A stretch of 64,000 nt of DNA from Paenibacillus_Z sp042653205. GTDB taxonomy: Bacteria; Bacillota; Bacilli; Paenibacillales; Paenibacillaceae. The DNA lies in contig NZ_JBHSHY010000004.1 of the NCBI RefSeq assembly GCF_042653205.1, positions 62,001 through 126,000 of the forward strand, given 5' to 3'. This document shows, piece after piece, positions 27,607 to 35,609 of the stretch. Position 1 is the first letter of the stretch, and every line of letters starts with the position of its first letter. The position numbers and the translations under genes are program-made. The notes below the pieces were generated by a model. The model was not told the DNA's origin, did no database searches, and saw only the letters and a program-made list of their open reading frames with translations.

Positions 27607-28839
27607 ATGGATTTATGGGACGATGACGATGATCTTCTACTGGAAGAAGAGAAAAATCCGTATCTTGAAGATGAGCAGAAGGGGTTAGCGTTGATCGCCA
27701 AGCTGCTGTCTAATGATAAGAAGAACATAAATAAACAAAGGAATATTCGCAAGCTGGACTACTTGCTGGATCGGAAGCTTTTGGAGACGTCTGGAAAGGT
27801 CAGCTTATCCAATGAAATTGAATTGTATGACCGGCTAATTCAACTTAGCGACAAGTTGTTTGAGCAGCACAAGCTTCAGCTGCTCAAGAACAAAACGGTT
27901 GTTGGCATTGGTGGGAAATTCAGCGCGGGTAAGTCCAAGTTTATTAATGCTGTACTTGGAAGCGATTTGTTGCCTGAGGATCAGAGTCCGACAACCTCCA
28001 TCCCTACTTATTTAGTTCGAAAGCAGTGGATGTCGGTTCAGGCTTATACCTACAATGATCAGGATATTACTCTGGACATGGAAGCTGCCCAGGCATTAAC
28101 TCATGCCTTTTATCAAAAATATAAAATTGGATTTTCACAGTTTATTAATAATCTGGTGATGAACGTACCGGACTTCCGCTATCAAAATATTGCCATACTG
28201 GACACTCCTGGATATAACAAGGCCGACTCCAGTGTGAAGCGGAGCGTTTCGGATGCGGAAAAGGCGTATCATCAACTGAAAACCGTAGACTATATGATCT
28301 GGTTGGTTGATATTGAGAACGGTATTATCCAGCAGCCGGACCTTGATTTTATTCGATCGATTAAAGCAAAGAACCCTATTCTCGTGGTTTTTAACAAGGC
28401 CGATAAGAAGACTGATAGAGAAATTCATGCTATCGTTGCAAGAAGTCGGGACATTTTGTACAGATCGGGGCTGCCCATTTATGACGTTGTCGCTTATTCT
28501 GCCCTAGAAAGAGAGGAATACGGAGGAACCGACCGGTTAAGGCAGTTCCTAGACAGGGCAGATCGGGACGTCAATCGCAACGAAGACATTGCCAGACAGA
28601 TTAAAGAGATTCATAAGATCATTACGCGGCAACTAGGGGCCGAGCGAAAAAGGATGATTGACCGCCGAAATGAAATCGGTCAAGTCATTTTTCAATCGGA
28701 GAGCGTTATGGAGATTCAAACGTTGGTCAAGCTGTATTCGGAAGTCATTCGTGATATCCGAAATATCGACGAATACGCCAACGCGGTAGAAATGGTTCAG
28801 AAAGACATTAATAAATTATTAGCTTCTATTTCTAATTGA
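27607..28839 (+). CDS. Dynamin-like GTPase 3 of the operon (short form)
   Basis: This 410-residue protein opens with an acidic stretch (DLWDDDDDLLLEEEK) and a helical segment, then a G domain. G1 is GGKFSAGKSKFIN near residue 103, the G2 Thr is in DQSPTTSIPTY, G3 is LDTPGYNKAD near residue 198, and G4 is FNKADKK near residue 261. Only about 110 helical residues follow, so the stalk is much shorter than in a classical dynamin and there is no membrane segment. It may need the longer neighbours to assemble on a membrane. The start has GAGGTGG upstream, and the next gene begins 14 bases after the stop. The G domain aligns well with the degenerate one in the following gene. Confidence 0.83.
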   Translation: MDLWDDDDDLLLEEEKNPYLEDEQKGLALIAKLLSNDKKNINKQRNIRKLDYLLDRKLLETSGKVSLSNEIELYDRLIQLSDKLFEQHKLQLLKNKTVVGIGGKFSAGKSKFINAVLGSDLLPEDQSPTTSIPTYLVRKQWMSVQAYTYNDQDITLDMEAAQALTHAFYQKYKIGFSQFINNLVMNVPDFRYQNIAILDTPGYNKADSSVKRSVSDAEKAYHQLKTVDYMIWLVDIENGIIQQPDLDFIRSIKAKNPILVVFNKADKKTDREIHAIVARSRDILYRSGLPIYDVVAYSALEREEYGGTDRLRQFLDRADRDVNRNEDIARQIKEIHKIITRQLGAERKRMIDRRNEIGQVIFQSESVMEIQTLVKLYSEVIRDIRNIDEYANAVEMVQKDINKLLASISN

Positions 28840-28853
28840 CCGGAGAAATGGTA

Positions 28854-31406
28854 ATGAAGACACCTAAGGATAGTTTCGAATTATTATCAAAGCTTCTCTC
28901 AGAACAGCAATCACCTAACACCACTGAAAAAACATTGCTGGAAGATTTGTTTTCGTTCGTCACAAAAGACTTTGCTACCATGCTGGAGAGAAACCCTTAT
29001 CCCCAGAAAGCCAAACTGATGGGAGGGATGAGAAGGGTACTTGAACGAGCAGAAATCCTGACGCAGTTTCCTCAGCTTATCGGGAAAACGACTATCGGTA
29101 TTCTAGGCACGAATGGACTAGATCAAAAAATACTGGATTTTGTCGCGAAATCGAAATTGCACAAGATTAACAACAATATACCGGCCGTATTGTATTCATC
29201 GGATTCGCCTAATACAATACATGCTGTAAATCTTATAGAAAACCAAATTAGTTTAAGCGAGAAGGATTTCTTTAACGCCAACAAGGAACTTCACAAAAGG
29301 GATATCGATATTCGGCAGTTTCTGTACGCGTTTAGTATTTCAGCAAGCATTCCGTACAAAGCCATCTCTTATATTCATTTTCCGTTTTACTCCTTGAAAT
29401 CTATGGAGTACCATCAAAACCTATTGAATATGACAGATTACATAGTCATTCCAACAGATGAACGAGGAATTTGGAAACAAACGATAGAGTCCTTCGCCAG
29501 ATCGAATCCATGGACACCCATTGTTATTGTAACAGATGAGAAGAGCAGGGAAGCTGTTAAAGAGATTGTAAAGCCGTTCACTAGCAAGGTGAAGTGGCTG
29601 GAGAATCCCATTACAATTCATCAACTTGATGAAGATTTTGAAAATTGGCTTGCCTCAATTAATCAGTGGCGGAATAATGTATCCTTTGCTGAGAGCTTTT
29701 TGCACCTATTCAGTAATTTATATCTGTTCCAGTATAAAGATGTTAACAGATTGGCTGCGATAGTGGAGGGGATGAATCGGGATTTGGTCAAAATTGACCA
29801 TGAAGATACTCAATTTAGCCTCAGGAAGCTAAAGCAGGAACTTAGTGTATCTTTAAAAGACGGAAGAAACCTTTTTCAAGAATGCAAAACTACACTAAAG
29901 AGCCTGATGGGAAAGGTTCATCATTTCGAACATAAATTGTACGAAGTATCTGGTATTCCCTATGAAGATTGGCTAGCCGAAACATTCTCCTATCACTTGG
30001 AATACGAAGAGGAAGCAACTAAGCTGGTCCTTAATTTCTTGGAGTGCGGTGAGCATGCAATCGTGCGAAAGTACATGGATAAGCTGGAAAGTGTGGATTA
30101 TCCGTACCTTTATATTTTGGAGATGTTCAAGAGATTAGAGTCCAACAATAAGCCACAAATTAAGCAGCTAGAACATCTTGCCAAAGAGAGTTCCTCTAAC
30201 CGTTATTTGGTTGTAAAAGCGAAAATTCGTTTTGGTGAACAGCTAGAGCTTCCTCAAGGACATATAGCACAGATTGCTAAACAGTTTCCGGAATCGCTTG
30301 GAAGCGCAGAGTATTATGCAGTTGCAACGGATTATGAGAAATGCGGCGACATAGAGTCAGCAAAGCGCTATTACCTTAAAGCATTGGATGAGGGCGCCCT
30401 TCACGCCGGGAACAATTTGCTTCGGCTCCTAGATTCTGACAGAACGTATGAATTGGAAAAGCTAGCTAACATGCTTATTCCTGAAGCCAACTATCGTTTT
30501 GGATTGCATTGTCTAGATAACGATCGTTATGCCAAAGGGATAACAGCATTAAAGATAGCCGCGGTCTATGAACATATCCCGGCAATTCGAAAACTGGCGG
30601 ATATCGAGTTCATCAATTTGGTAAAAAATAAAAGGAGTTCTCGGGAACGTGCAGAGAAATCCATGAATATCGCTATGGAGCTTTATCAATACCTGCTTCA
30701 AAAAAATTCAGGTGATATTTCGGTTTGTGAAAACCTTGGTTCGATCTACTACTGGAAGGAAGATTTCCGTTCTGCACGAAGCTTATTGGAAAAGGGAAAA
30801 TCTGCTGAGGCTCTCTTCTATTGCGGGAAAATGTATCAATATGGAAACGGAGTAGCAAAGGATTTGCCTAAAGCGAAAGATTACTTCGGTCAGGCGGCTC
30901 GTAAGGGGCATCAGCGTGCAAAGGTGGAGTTTGAAAAGGTAAGTGGCTGGATCTCTTCCAATCAACAGCGGGAGACGTACAACAGCGGCAGAAATTATTC
31001 CACAAGCAGCTCCTCGAGCTATTCCGGCAGCAACGGCTGGTGTTTTTTGACAACGGCAACATGTCAATCACTTGGGAAAGAAGATGATTGTGAGGAAATA
31101 CTAGCATTTAAGAAATATCGGGACGAACATCTGATCGAGGATTCAGATGGTGCATCGCTAATACGCGAATATTACCGGATCGCGCCGGAAATTATTGAAA
31201 AGATCGAGCAGCAACCAAATTCCAAGGAAACTTACCAGGAGTTATATGATCATTATATTGCTGTAGGTTATGCCTTCCTACTTAATAAGGATTATGTGAA
31301 AGCTAAGGCGACATATGTTGATATGGTGCAGTATTTATGTGAACGGTATCAAATAAAGGTCAAATTGCAAAATGAAAAGGCCAAATTGGAGATACACCCA
31401 TTATAG
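28854..31406 (+). CDS. Degenerate dynamin-like domain fused to Sel1-like repeats and a CFI-box-like C-terminus
   Basis: The start is the ATG at 28854, eight bases after GGAG; an in-frame TTG overlaps the previous stop. The product has 850 residues. Its first 260 follow the fold of GTPase 3 but with every nucleotide motif lost. The P-loop is replaced by LGTNGLDQKIL near residue 84, the DTPG region by IHFPFYSL, and NKAD by TDEK in PIVIVTDEKSREAVKEI. So it looks like a pseudo-GTPase. Residues about 460-690 hold Sel1/TPR-like helical repeats (AKRYYLKALDEGALHAGN; AKDYFGQAARKGHQRAK). A Ser-rich linker leads to WCFLTTATC (Cys730) and FKKYRDEHL, then IREYYRIAPEI, which resembles the CFI-box C-terminal domain. 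A scaffold or sensor role for the three GTPases is inferred. Confidence 0.7.
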   Translation: MKTPKDSFELLSKLLSEQQSPNTTEKTLLEDLFSFVTKDFATMLERNPYPQKAKLMGGMRRVLERAEILTQFPQLIGKTTIGILGTNGLDQKILDFVAKSKLHKINNNIPAVLYSSDSPNTIHAVNLIENQISLSEKDFFNANKELHKRDIDIRQFLYAFSISASIPYKAISYIHFPFYSLKSMEYHQNLLNMTDYIVIPTDERGIWKQTIESFARSNPWTPIVIVTDEKSREAVKEIVKPFTSKVKWLENPITIHQLDEDFENWLASINQWRNNVSFAESFLHLFSNLYLFQYKDVNRLAAIVEGMNRDLVKIDHEDTQFSLRKLKQELSVSLKDGRNLFQECKTTLKSLMGKVHHFEHKLYEVSGIPYEDWLAETFSYHLEYEEEATKLVLNFLECGEHAIVRKYMDKLESVDYPYLYILEMFKRLESNNKPQIKQLEHLAKESSSNRYLVVKAKIRFGEQLELPQGHIAQIAKQFPESLGSAEYYAVATDYEKCGDIESAKRYYLKALDEGALHAGNNLLRLLDSDRTYELEKLANMLIPEANYRFGLHCLDNDRYAKGITALKIAAVYEHIPAIRKLADIEFINLVKNKRSSRERAEKSMNIAMELYQYLLQKNSGDISVCENLGSIYYWKEDFRSARSLLEKGKSAEALFYCGKMYQYGNGVAKDLPKAKDYFGQAARKGHQRAKVEFEKVSGWISSNQQRETYNSGRNYSTSSSSSYSGSNGWCFLTTATCQSLGKEDDCEEILAFKKYRDEHLIEDSDGASLIREYYRIAPEIIEKIEQQPNSKETYQELYDHYIAVGYAFLLNKDYVKAKATYVDMVQYLCERYQIKVKLQNEKAKLEIHPL

Positions 31407-31579
31407 TGAAGACGAAAAACAACAAATGTATGATAGCTTGATTGCCCGTGGAATAGCCCACTGAGCGTATTGAATGATACAATCAAAGGAGTTACATAAT
31501 ATTTGTAATGAATAATTTAGAACAGGTTGGCCCCTCCTGGAGGAAAAGGGTTAAGTTGACGAGGGGGAGGGAGCCTTAA

Positions 31580-32317
31580 ATGGCCGGAAGTGAACTATTG
31601 AACAAGTATGGTTCGGATGCACAAAAGCGTGAAGAATTTATCCGGTTTATAAACGATCCTGATCATTGTAATGCTCTCCTTAAGCGTTACAATAGAAAGA
31701 TCAGAAAGATTGACAACTTTGCATATCAGACCAGTGAAGGGATCCTAGTCAATCCACATGAACTGGCTCGGATCCTAAATGTAGAGACTATTGGGTGTCA
31801 TTCAAACGATTATATCAATTTGTTCTCAGGTTGTTACGGTGTCCCCGTATATGTCACCAAGGAATCCAGCGATAGGTTCAGAATTGTTTGCAAGACTGTT
31901 ATGGATAAAGGGAGAGTTGTATTTCTAAACAACCAATCTACCTTCCCTCATACAGCTAGGTCATCTCCAAAGAGCAGTCCCGGTTTTGAGGGGCTATTAC
32001 GAGAGGGTGAGGCAAAGTATGGCAAGGTTATTCAGTATGAGCGTAACCCTAGGAACCGACAAAAAGCCATTGCAATTCATGGGACGACTTGCAAAGCTTG
32101 TGGCTTCAACTTTTCCAAAGTGTATGGTGAACATGGTGCTGGCTATATTGAGGTTCATCATATTATCCCATTGCATCAGTTTCAAGAGAGCAAACCAATC
32201 GATCCTAGTACAGATTTGACCGTACTTTGCTCCAATTGCCACAGAATGATCCATCGGTACAAGCTTCATTACCTTTCTATAGACGAATTGAAACAAATGA
32301 TCGAGTCACAACAATAA
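31580..32317 (+). CDS. HNH endonuclease
   Basis: This 245-residue protein has a C-terminal HNH domain. The zinc pairs are CKACGF near residue 171 and CSNCHRMIHR near residue 216, with YIEVHHIIPLHQF between them as the HH catalytic strand. The N-terminal 150 residues lack a motif I recognise and may hold the DNA- or modification-recognition domain, as in McrA-like and other modification-dependent HNH nucleases. It stands 173 bases after the dynamin operon with its own strong binding site (GGGGGAGGGAG), so it could be separate or a trailing member. It is followed by a non-coding stretch. Confidence 0.85.
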   Translation: MAGSELLNKYGSDAQKREEFIRFINDPDHCNALLKRYNRKIRKIDNFAYQTSEGILVNPHELARILNVETIGCHSNDYINLFSGCYGVPVYVTKESSDRFRIVCKTVMDKGRVVFLNNQSTFPHTARSSPKSSPGFEGLLREGEAKYGKVIQYERNPRNRQKAIAIHGTTCKACGFNFSKVYGEHGAGYIEVHHIIPLHQFQESKPIDPSTDLTVLCSNCHRMIHRYKLHYLSIDELKQMIESQQ

Positions 32318-32422
32318 ACATGACTTCGGTATTTCTCCCGCGGACATGTGGCCCAAGCGATTTCAACGCGGTGGGTATAAAAATTTAATAACAAAGTACT
32401 TTGTATTGTCTTTCGAGGTAGT

Positions 32423-32456
32423 TTGTTTCCATATCCGTCCAAATAAATGGTATGAT
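32423..32456 (+). promoter_or_regulatory. Candidate promoter upstream of the CD-NTase fragment and Panoptes-like genes
   Basis: An extended -10 (TGGTATGAT, with TATGAT at 32451-32456) lies downstream of a T-rich TTGTTTCCA. Depending on the hexamer chosen the spacing is 19 or 22 bases, longer than ideal. It is the best promoter-like signal in the 270-base gap after the HNH gene. Confidence 0.35.
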
Positions 32457-32579
32457 AGACATATTGTGAAATATAAAGAATCTTGCATTGCCGTGTCATC
32501 TCAAGTCAATGTGCCGAATTATCAACCGGATTTGCCTCGGGAGATGGCAAAGGTGTAAATAAAAATAATCGCTTGTCTA

Positions 32580-32589
32580 GGGGGGGGGG
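32580..32589 (+). repeat. Ten-base poly-G tract just before an ATG
   Basis: A run of ten G residues ends one base before the ATG at 32591. Such tracts slip during replication and would change the distance or frame between ribosome binding site and start. It is the longest G run noted here. Confidence 0.8.
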
Positions 32590-32590
32590 A

Positions 32591-32905
32591 ATGTGCTGTA
32601 TAATCAGGACAATTACAATGAAAAAGATGAAGAGCATAATGAAGGAATCGGGATATTCAATTCCTTCAAGCATCTCCTCATTCGGTTTAGAATCATTACT
32701 TTGGAATGTTCCAAATACAGTTTATTCAAGATATACTTTACTCCGTTACACCTTCGATGAATTGCTTAAGTTTCTAAAAAATGATTTTGAGAACCTTGGA
32801 AATTACAAAGAAGCAAACGGAATAAAACCATTAATTACTTCAACAAATCAGAAAGACGAATATAATTCCTTTATTAACATATTAATTGTAATTCTATCAA
32901 TATGA
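32591..32905 (+). pseudogene. Probable C-terminal fragment of a CD-NTase-like nucleotidyltransferase
   Basis: The frame from the ATG at 32591 encodes 104 residues. Its core reads KSIMKESGYSI, then SISSFGLESLLWNVPN, and later NLGNYKEANGIKPLI. This matches what I remember of the helical C-terminal part of cGAS/OAS-like nucleotidyltransferases, where a SFLIExLLWNVPN-type helix is conserved. The catalytic part with the GS and DxD motifs is absent, and nothing resembling it is seen in the 270 bases upstream, so this would be a remnant of a CBASS-type synthase. It lies 68 bases before a Cap15-like effector gene. An alternative is a short functional protein that only resembles this region. Confidence 0.5.
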
Positions 32906-32973
32906 TATTACCGAGTCTTAATCAGGGGCATATACGATTAAAGTGTTAATTTATTATTTCGAGAGGATACACT

Positions 32974-33609
32974 ATGGAAAAAGAAGAGCAACTAAGAATT
33001 GTGTTAATAACTTTTATTTTAACCTTACTTAGCGTTATGGTACTTCTAACAATTGATGTTCGACTACTTTCTGTACATGGTGTAAAAACCGCTTTTTCTA
33101 TATCTACATTTTTGACGATTTGGTGGGGGTTTTATTTTCACTTCGGATGGAAGGTTCCAATTTTAAATAAGATACTTTACAAAGAAAACATAAGCGGAAC
33201 ATGGTTTGGAACTTATGAATCTGTAAACGTTAAAAACGATCAGATTTATACCGGTGATATAGCACTAGTAATAAAACAAAATTTCCTAAATATCCATATT
33301 ACTTCTTATACCGAAAGATTCAAAAACAATTCATATAGTGAAATACTTACACTCGACAAGAAAAGTGAAAAAAACAAACTGGTCTATGTATATGCTCAAG
33401 AAGAAGTTAATGCCTTAGACCAATCAATTAGAAAAGGAACGACTGAGTTAGAGTTGACTATAAACAAAAATAAGGCAGAGTTTTATGGTAAGTTTTGGAC
33501 TAACCATAGTACAATTGGTCAATTGAGATTAAAGAATATTTCAAAAGAATACATAGAGTTTTTTGATGATGTAAAATTAAAGGCAAGCCCAGGAGGAACT
33601 GTATTATGA
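32974..33609 (+). CDS. optE: 2TM/beta-barrel effector, OptE/Cap15-like
   Basis: This 211-residue protein has two N-terminal membrane helices (residues about 9-27 and 38-55) and then a strand-rich domain opening with ISGTWFGTYES near residue 73 and continuing as alternating polar strands. This is the plan of the two-transmembrane beta-barrel effectors found with CBASS (Cap15) and with Panoptes (OptE), which bind a cyclic dinucleotide through the barrel and damage the inner membrane. The start has GAGAGGAT eight bases upstream. Its stop overlaps the start of the mCpol gene by four bases (ATGA), so the two are translationally coupled. That pairing favours Panoptes over CBASS. The AT content is very high (about 70 percent), typical of recent transfer. 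Confidence 0.75.
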   Translation: MEKEEQLRIVLITFILTLLSVMVLLTIDVRLLSVHGVKTAFSISTFLTIWWGFYFHFGWKVPILNKILYKENISGTWFGTYESVNVKNDQIYTGDIALVIKQNFLNIHITSYTERFKNNSYSEILTLDKKSEKNKLVYVYAQEEVNALDQSIRKGTTELELTINKNKAEFYGKFWTNHSTIGQLRLKNISKEYIEFFDDVKLKASPGGTVL

Positions 33610-33974
33610 TGTATGTTTACATTGATGGAGATGACATAGGTTTGAAAATTGAAAAAAGTTTCATGAACAATGATGAAATAAGTTTACAAAAGATAAATAA
33701 CGATGTTAAGAACGCTGTTAATTCTATATCAAGCCAACTAGTTATAGGTGGATTCGATATTATTTTTAGTGGAGCTGACGGAATAATATGTAAAAGGGAT
33801 TTTGTTGATGTTAAAGAGCTTTTTGATTTAATACGTCATAACAGTAAAGGAATTAATTTTTCTCTTGGTGTAGGTTCTAGTCTTTGCGATGCTTTTCTTG
33901 CGTTAAGATACGCTAAATCAAATGGTAAAAATACTGCAGCTTTATTTGACGATGGATTCAGTTTGTTAAATTAA
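33606..33974 (+). CDS. optS: Minimal CRISPR polymerase (mCpol), OptS-like nucleotide cyclase
   Basis: This 122-residue protein reads as a lone Cas10-type palm domain. The N-terminal strand VYIDGDDIG (residues about 4-12) carries the first metal-binding Asp. IGGFDIIFSGADGIICK in the middle forms the hairpin with the second acidic site, where Cas10 has GGDD. A helix-strand ending with FSLGVGSSLCDAFLALRYAK fits the end of a GGDEF/Cas10 fold. mCpol enzymes make a cyclic dinucleotide that keeps the OptE effector silent; phage sponges that remove the nucleotide release it. The start at 33606 is nine bases after AGGAGG. Size, order beside a 2TM effector and the palm motifs agree with Panoptes. The second motif is GADG here, so activity should be checked. 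Confidence 0.78.
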   Translation: MMYVYIDGDDIGLKIEKSFMNNDEISLQKINNDVKNAVNSISSQLVIGGFDIIFSGADGIICKRDFVDVKELFDLIRHNSKGINFSLGVGSSLCDAFLALRYAKSNGKNTAALFDDGFSLLN

Positions 33975-34446
33975 AATATCTTTTGAGACAATGCGGTAGC
34001 AATCACAGGGGCTCTAGACTTTGCAATATCGGGGATAATGTGCCAATGAACCACAGGCAGCGATGAGGCTACTGGGGATATAGTTGTTGTAAAACTGATG
34101 TAAAATTGATGTAAAACATCAACAGAAACGATCAGTTTAAGGACTAACAGAGCGGAAACCACTTAGCGGAAAGCTCGTCAAATCAAGGTTTCTGCGGATT
34201 GTAACAGATCACATCACAGAACAGAATGTTCCCGCATACGGTGCATGTGGAGAGTGTGGCTCAATTAGCAAAAAATATTAAAACCTGAAGCTTAGGATAT
34301 GGCACACTTTCTGACACCAAAAGGGTTATTCTCTCTGCAGCGCATTCTTTGGTAGCTACTGTATAGTCGTCTTCTACCAAGTATTACCGCTTGCTCCTGG
34401 ACGATGCGATGAAACACCTCGCATCGTCCTTTTTTCATGAAACGCA
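33975..34446. other. Non-coding stretch after the Panoptes-like unit
   Basis: No gene is visible. A small direct repeat (TGATGTAAAA twice, with a preceding TTGTAAAA) lies around 34,090-34,125. The stretch ends in a strong terminator (separate entry). Confidence 0.5.
34399..34435 (+). terminator. Strong rho-independent terminator
   Basis: GGACGATGCGA and TCGCATCGTCC pair perfectly over 11 bp around a 9-base loop and are followed by TTTTTT. It ends rightward transcripts entering from the Panoptes-like unit and lies just beyond the 3' end of the leftward exonuclease gene. The T run is only on the rightward side. Confidence 0.85.
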
Positions 34447-35108
34447 TCATTGCGCTGCCGTAAATAACCCCGCTAACTTGTCAAAAGGAGAGACCTGATC
34501 CTCACCATCGTCATCCGAATAGACGAGCTTGGACACATGAAGCGGTTCATCCGAAACGTGATTCTCTTCAAGCTGAATGCGCGAGAAGATCATGGCAAAC
34601 AGCTTGGCCGTATTAAAGGCGTCATCCAAGGCATGATGCTGTCTGCCCAAAAAATTGATTCCGAGCTGGCTGAGTGCTCTCTTGAGCCCCCATCGCTGCC
34701 CATGATCACCGCCGTTCAATCGAGTGAACAATAGCTGAATATCGTTGTAATTGCGAAACCAACTCAGGTCCAGCCGCTGCTGTTTGCCTTGCCGCAGCAT
34801 CTGATGCTTGTCGTCCGGCCCCCAAGAGCACAAATAATAGGGTTTCGTTCCAAGCCAGGAATGAAAAAGGGCCGCCGCTTCCTGGAAACATGGAGCCGTA
34901 TCGGCTTGCTGCTGGGTAATACCCGTAAACTCCTTCGTGAGTGGGGTCAGACGGGCAAAGCTGGTACGCCTAACATAGGTATGGAAGATATCGACCATTC
35001 CAGCGTTCCGTCTTCGTCGCTGAGTTTGATCGCCCCGATCTCTAAAATCTCCGCCTCATGCACCTTCTTGACGACGGAAAACTCCATGTCAAATACAATA
35101 TACTCCAT
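34447..35108 (-). pseudogene. DEDDh 3'-5' exonuclease, KapD-like, broken by a one-base frameshift
   Basis: Read leftward, a start ATG at 35108 with GGAGGAGG ten bases upstream opens a frame beginning MEYIVFDMEFSVVKK, with the DxE pair of a DEDDh exonuclease. At about 34,998-35,002 the frame changes. The rest (VDIFHTYVRRTSFARLTPLT, SWGPDDKHQML, then HHALDDAFNTAKLF) continues one frame over. Adding a single A to GAATG, giving GAA ATG, restores one continuous protein of about 220 residues with all DEDDh residues. So either the gene is a recent pseudogene or the read has an error. KapD-like proteins trim RNA or DNA ends and are common in Bacillales. It is one of the few leftward genes in the window. 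Confidence 0.75.
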
Positions 35109-35354
35109 CCGTGTGTAACCTCCTCCGATTCGACTAGACTACTGCCAGCATAACTGTTCCCAGCGACAAGAGGCTGTCATGGAACATGCGTTTGGTTATT
35201 TCGGCTGGCAGCGTAGCAGGGTCCGAACTTTTGTCCTTTTCAGCCATCCCCACCCATACTTCCCTCTAGCAAAACATACGTTCTATGACAAAGCGTTGTC
35301 AGAGCCAAGCCATAAGATATGGGTAAATTCGGTAACTGTGATGGAGGAACGCCC

Positions 35355-35549
35355 ATGAATGGCGAAGTGAATGGTGTGATTCGATTAGATATCAGAGAGA
35401 TTGTGAAGCAGCTGGAGCTCTGCAGTCCGGAGATAGCGAGCTTGCTTAATGAATTGGTAGACCAGCTAGAGCTGAGGAAGCAAGAACAGGCAGACAATAC
35501 GAATTCAGGCCGGCTCGAGTGCGATGATGTTGGAACGTGCGTTCGGTGA
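35355..35549 (+). CDS. Small unknown protein
   Basis: The ATG at 35355 is seven bases after GGAGG and opens a 64-residue frame. The protein is helical and charged (VIRLDIREIVKQLELCSPEI, then LLNELVDQLELRKQEQ) with a polar tail. It may be a small coiled-coil protein. I do not recognise it. It sits alone between the exonuclease and the VWA gene. Confidence 0.45.
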   Translation: MNGEVNGVIRLDIREIVKQLELCSPEIASLLNELVDQLELRKQEQADNTNSGRLECDDVGTCVR

Positions 35550-35609
35550 CATTCTTCTGTCAGAATCGTCTGCTATGCTCGCTATACCTAACCTGAAGGA
35601 GTGGTTCTG

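Noticed and set aside
23687..31406. Identification of the dynamin operon as Eleos (LeoA/LeoBC)
   Set aside because: Eleos as I know it is a two-gene system. Three GTPases plus a Sel1-like protein do not match, so I kept it as a separate candidate.
31352..31463. A short open stretch in another frame across the end of the fourth dynamin-operon gene, ending at TGA 31461-31463
   Set aside because: Too short, with no start or binding site. It may be a decayed gene end but cannot be supported.
32974..33609. Calling the 2TM protein a CBASS Cap15
   Set aside because: No intact CD-NTase is present. The four-base overlap with an mCpol gene favours the Panoptes reading, though a CBASS origin remains possible.
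34088..34126. Short direct repeats of TGATGTAAAA
   Set aside because: Too few and too close to be a CRISPR array; no spacers of even length.
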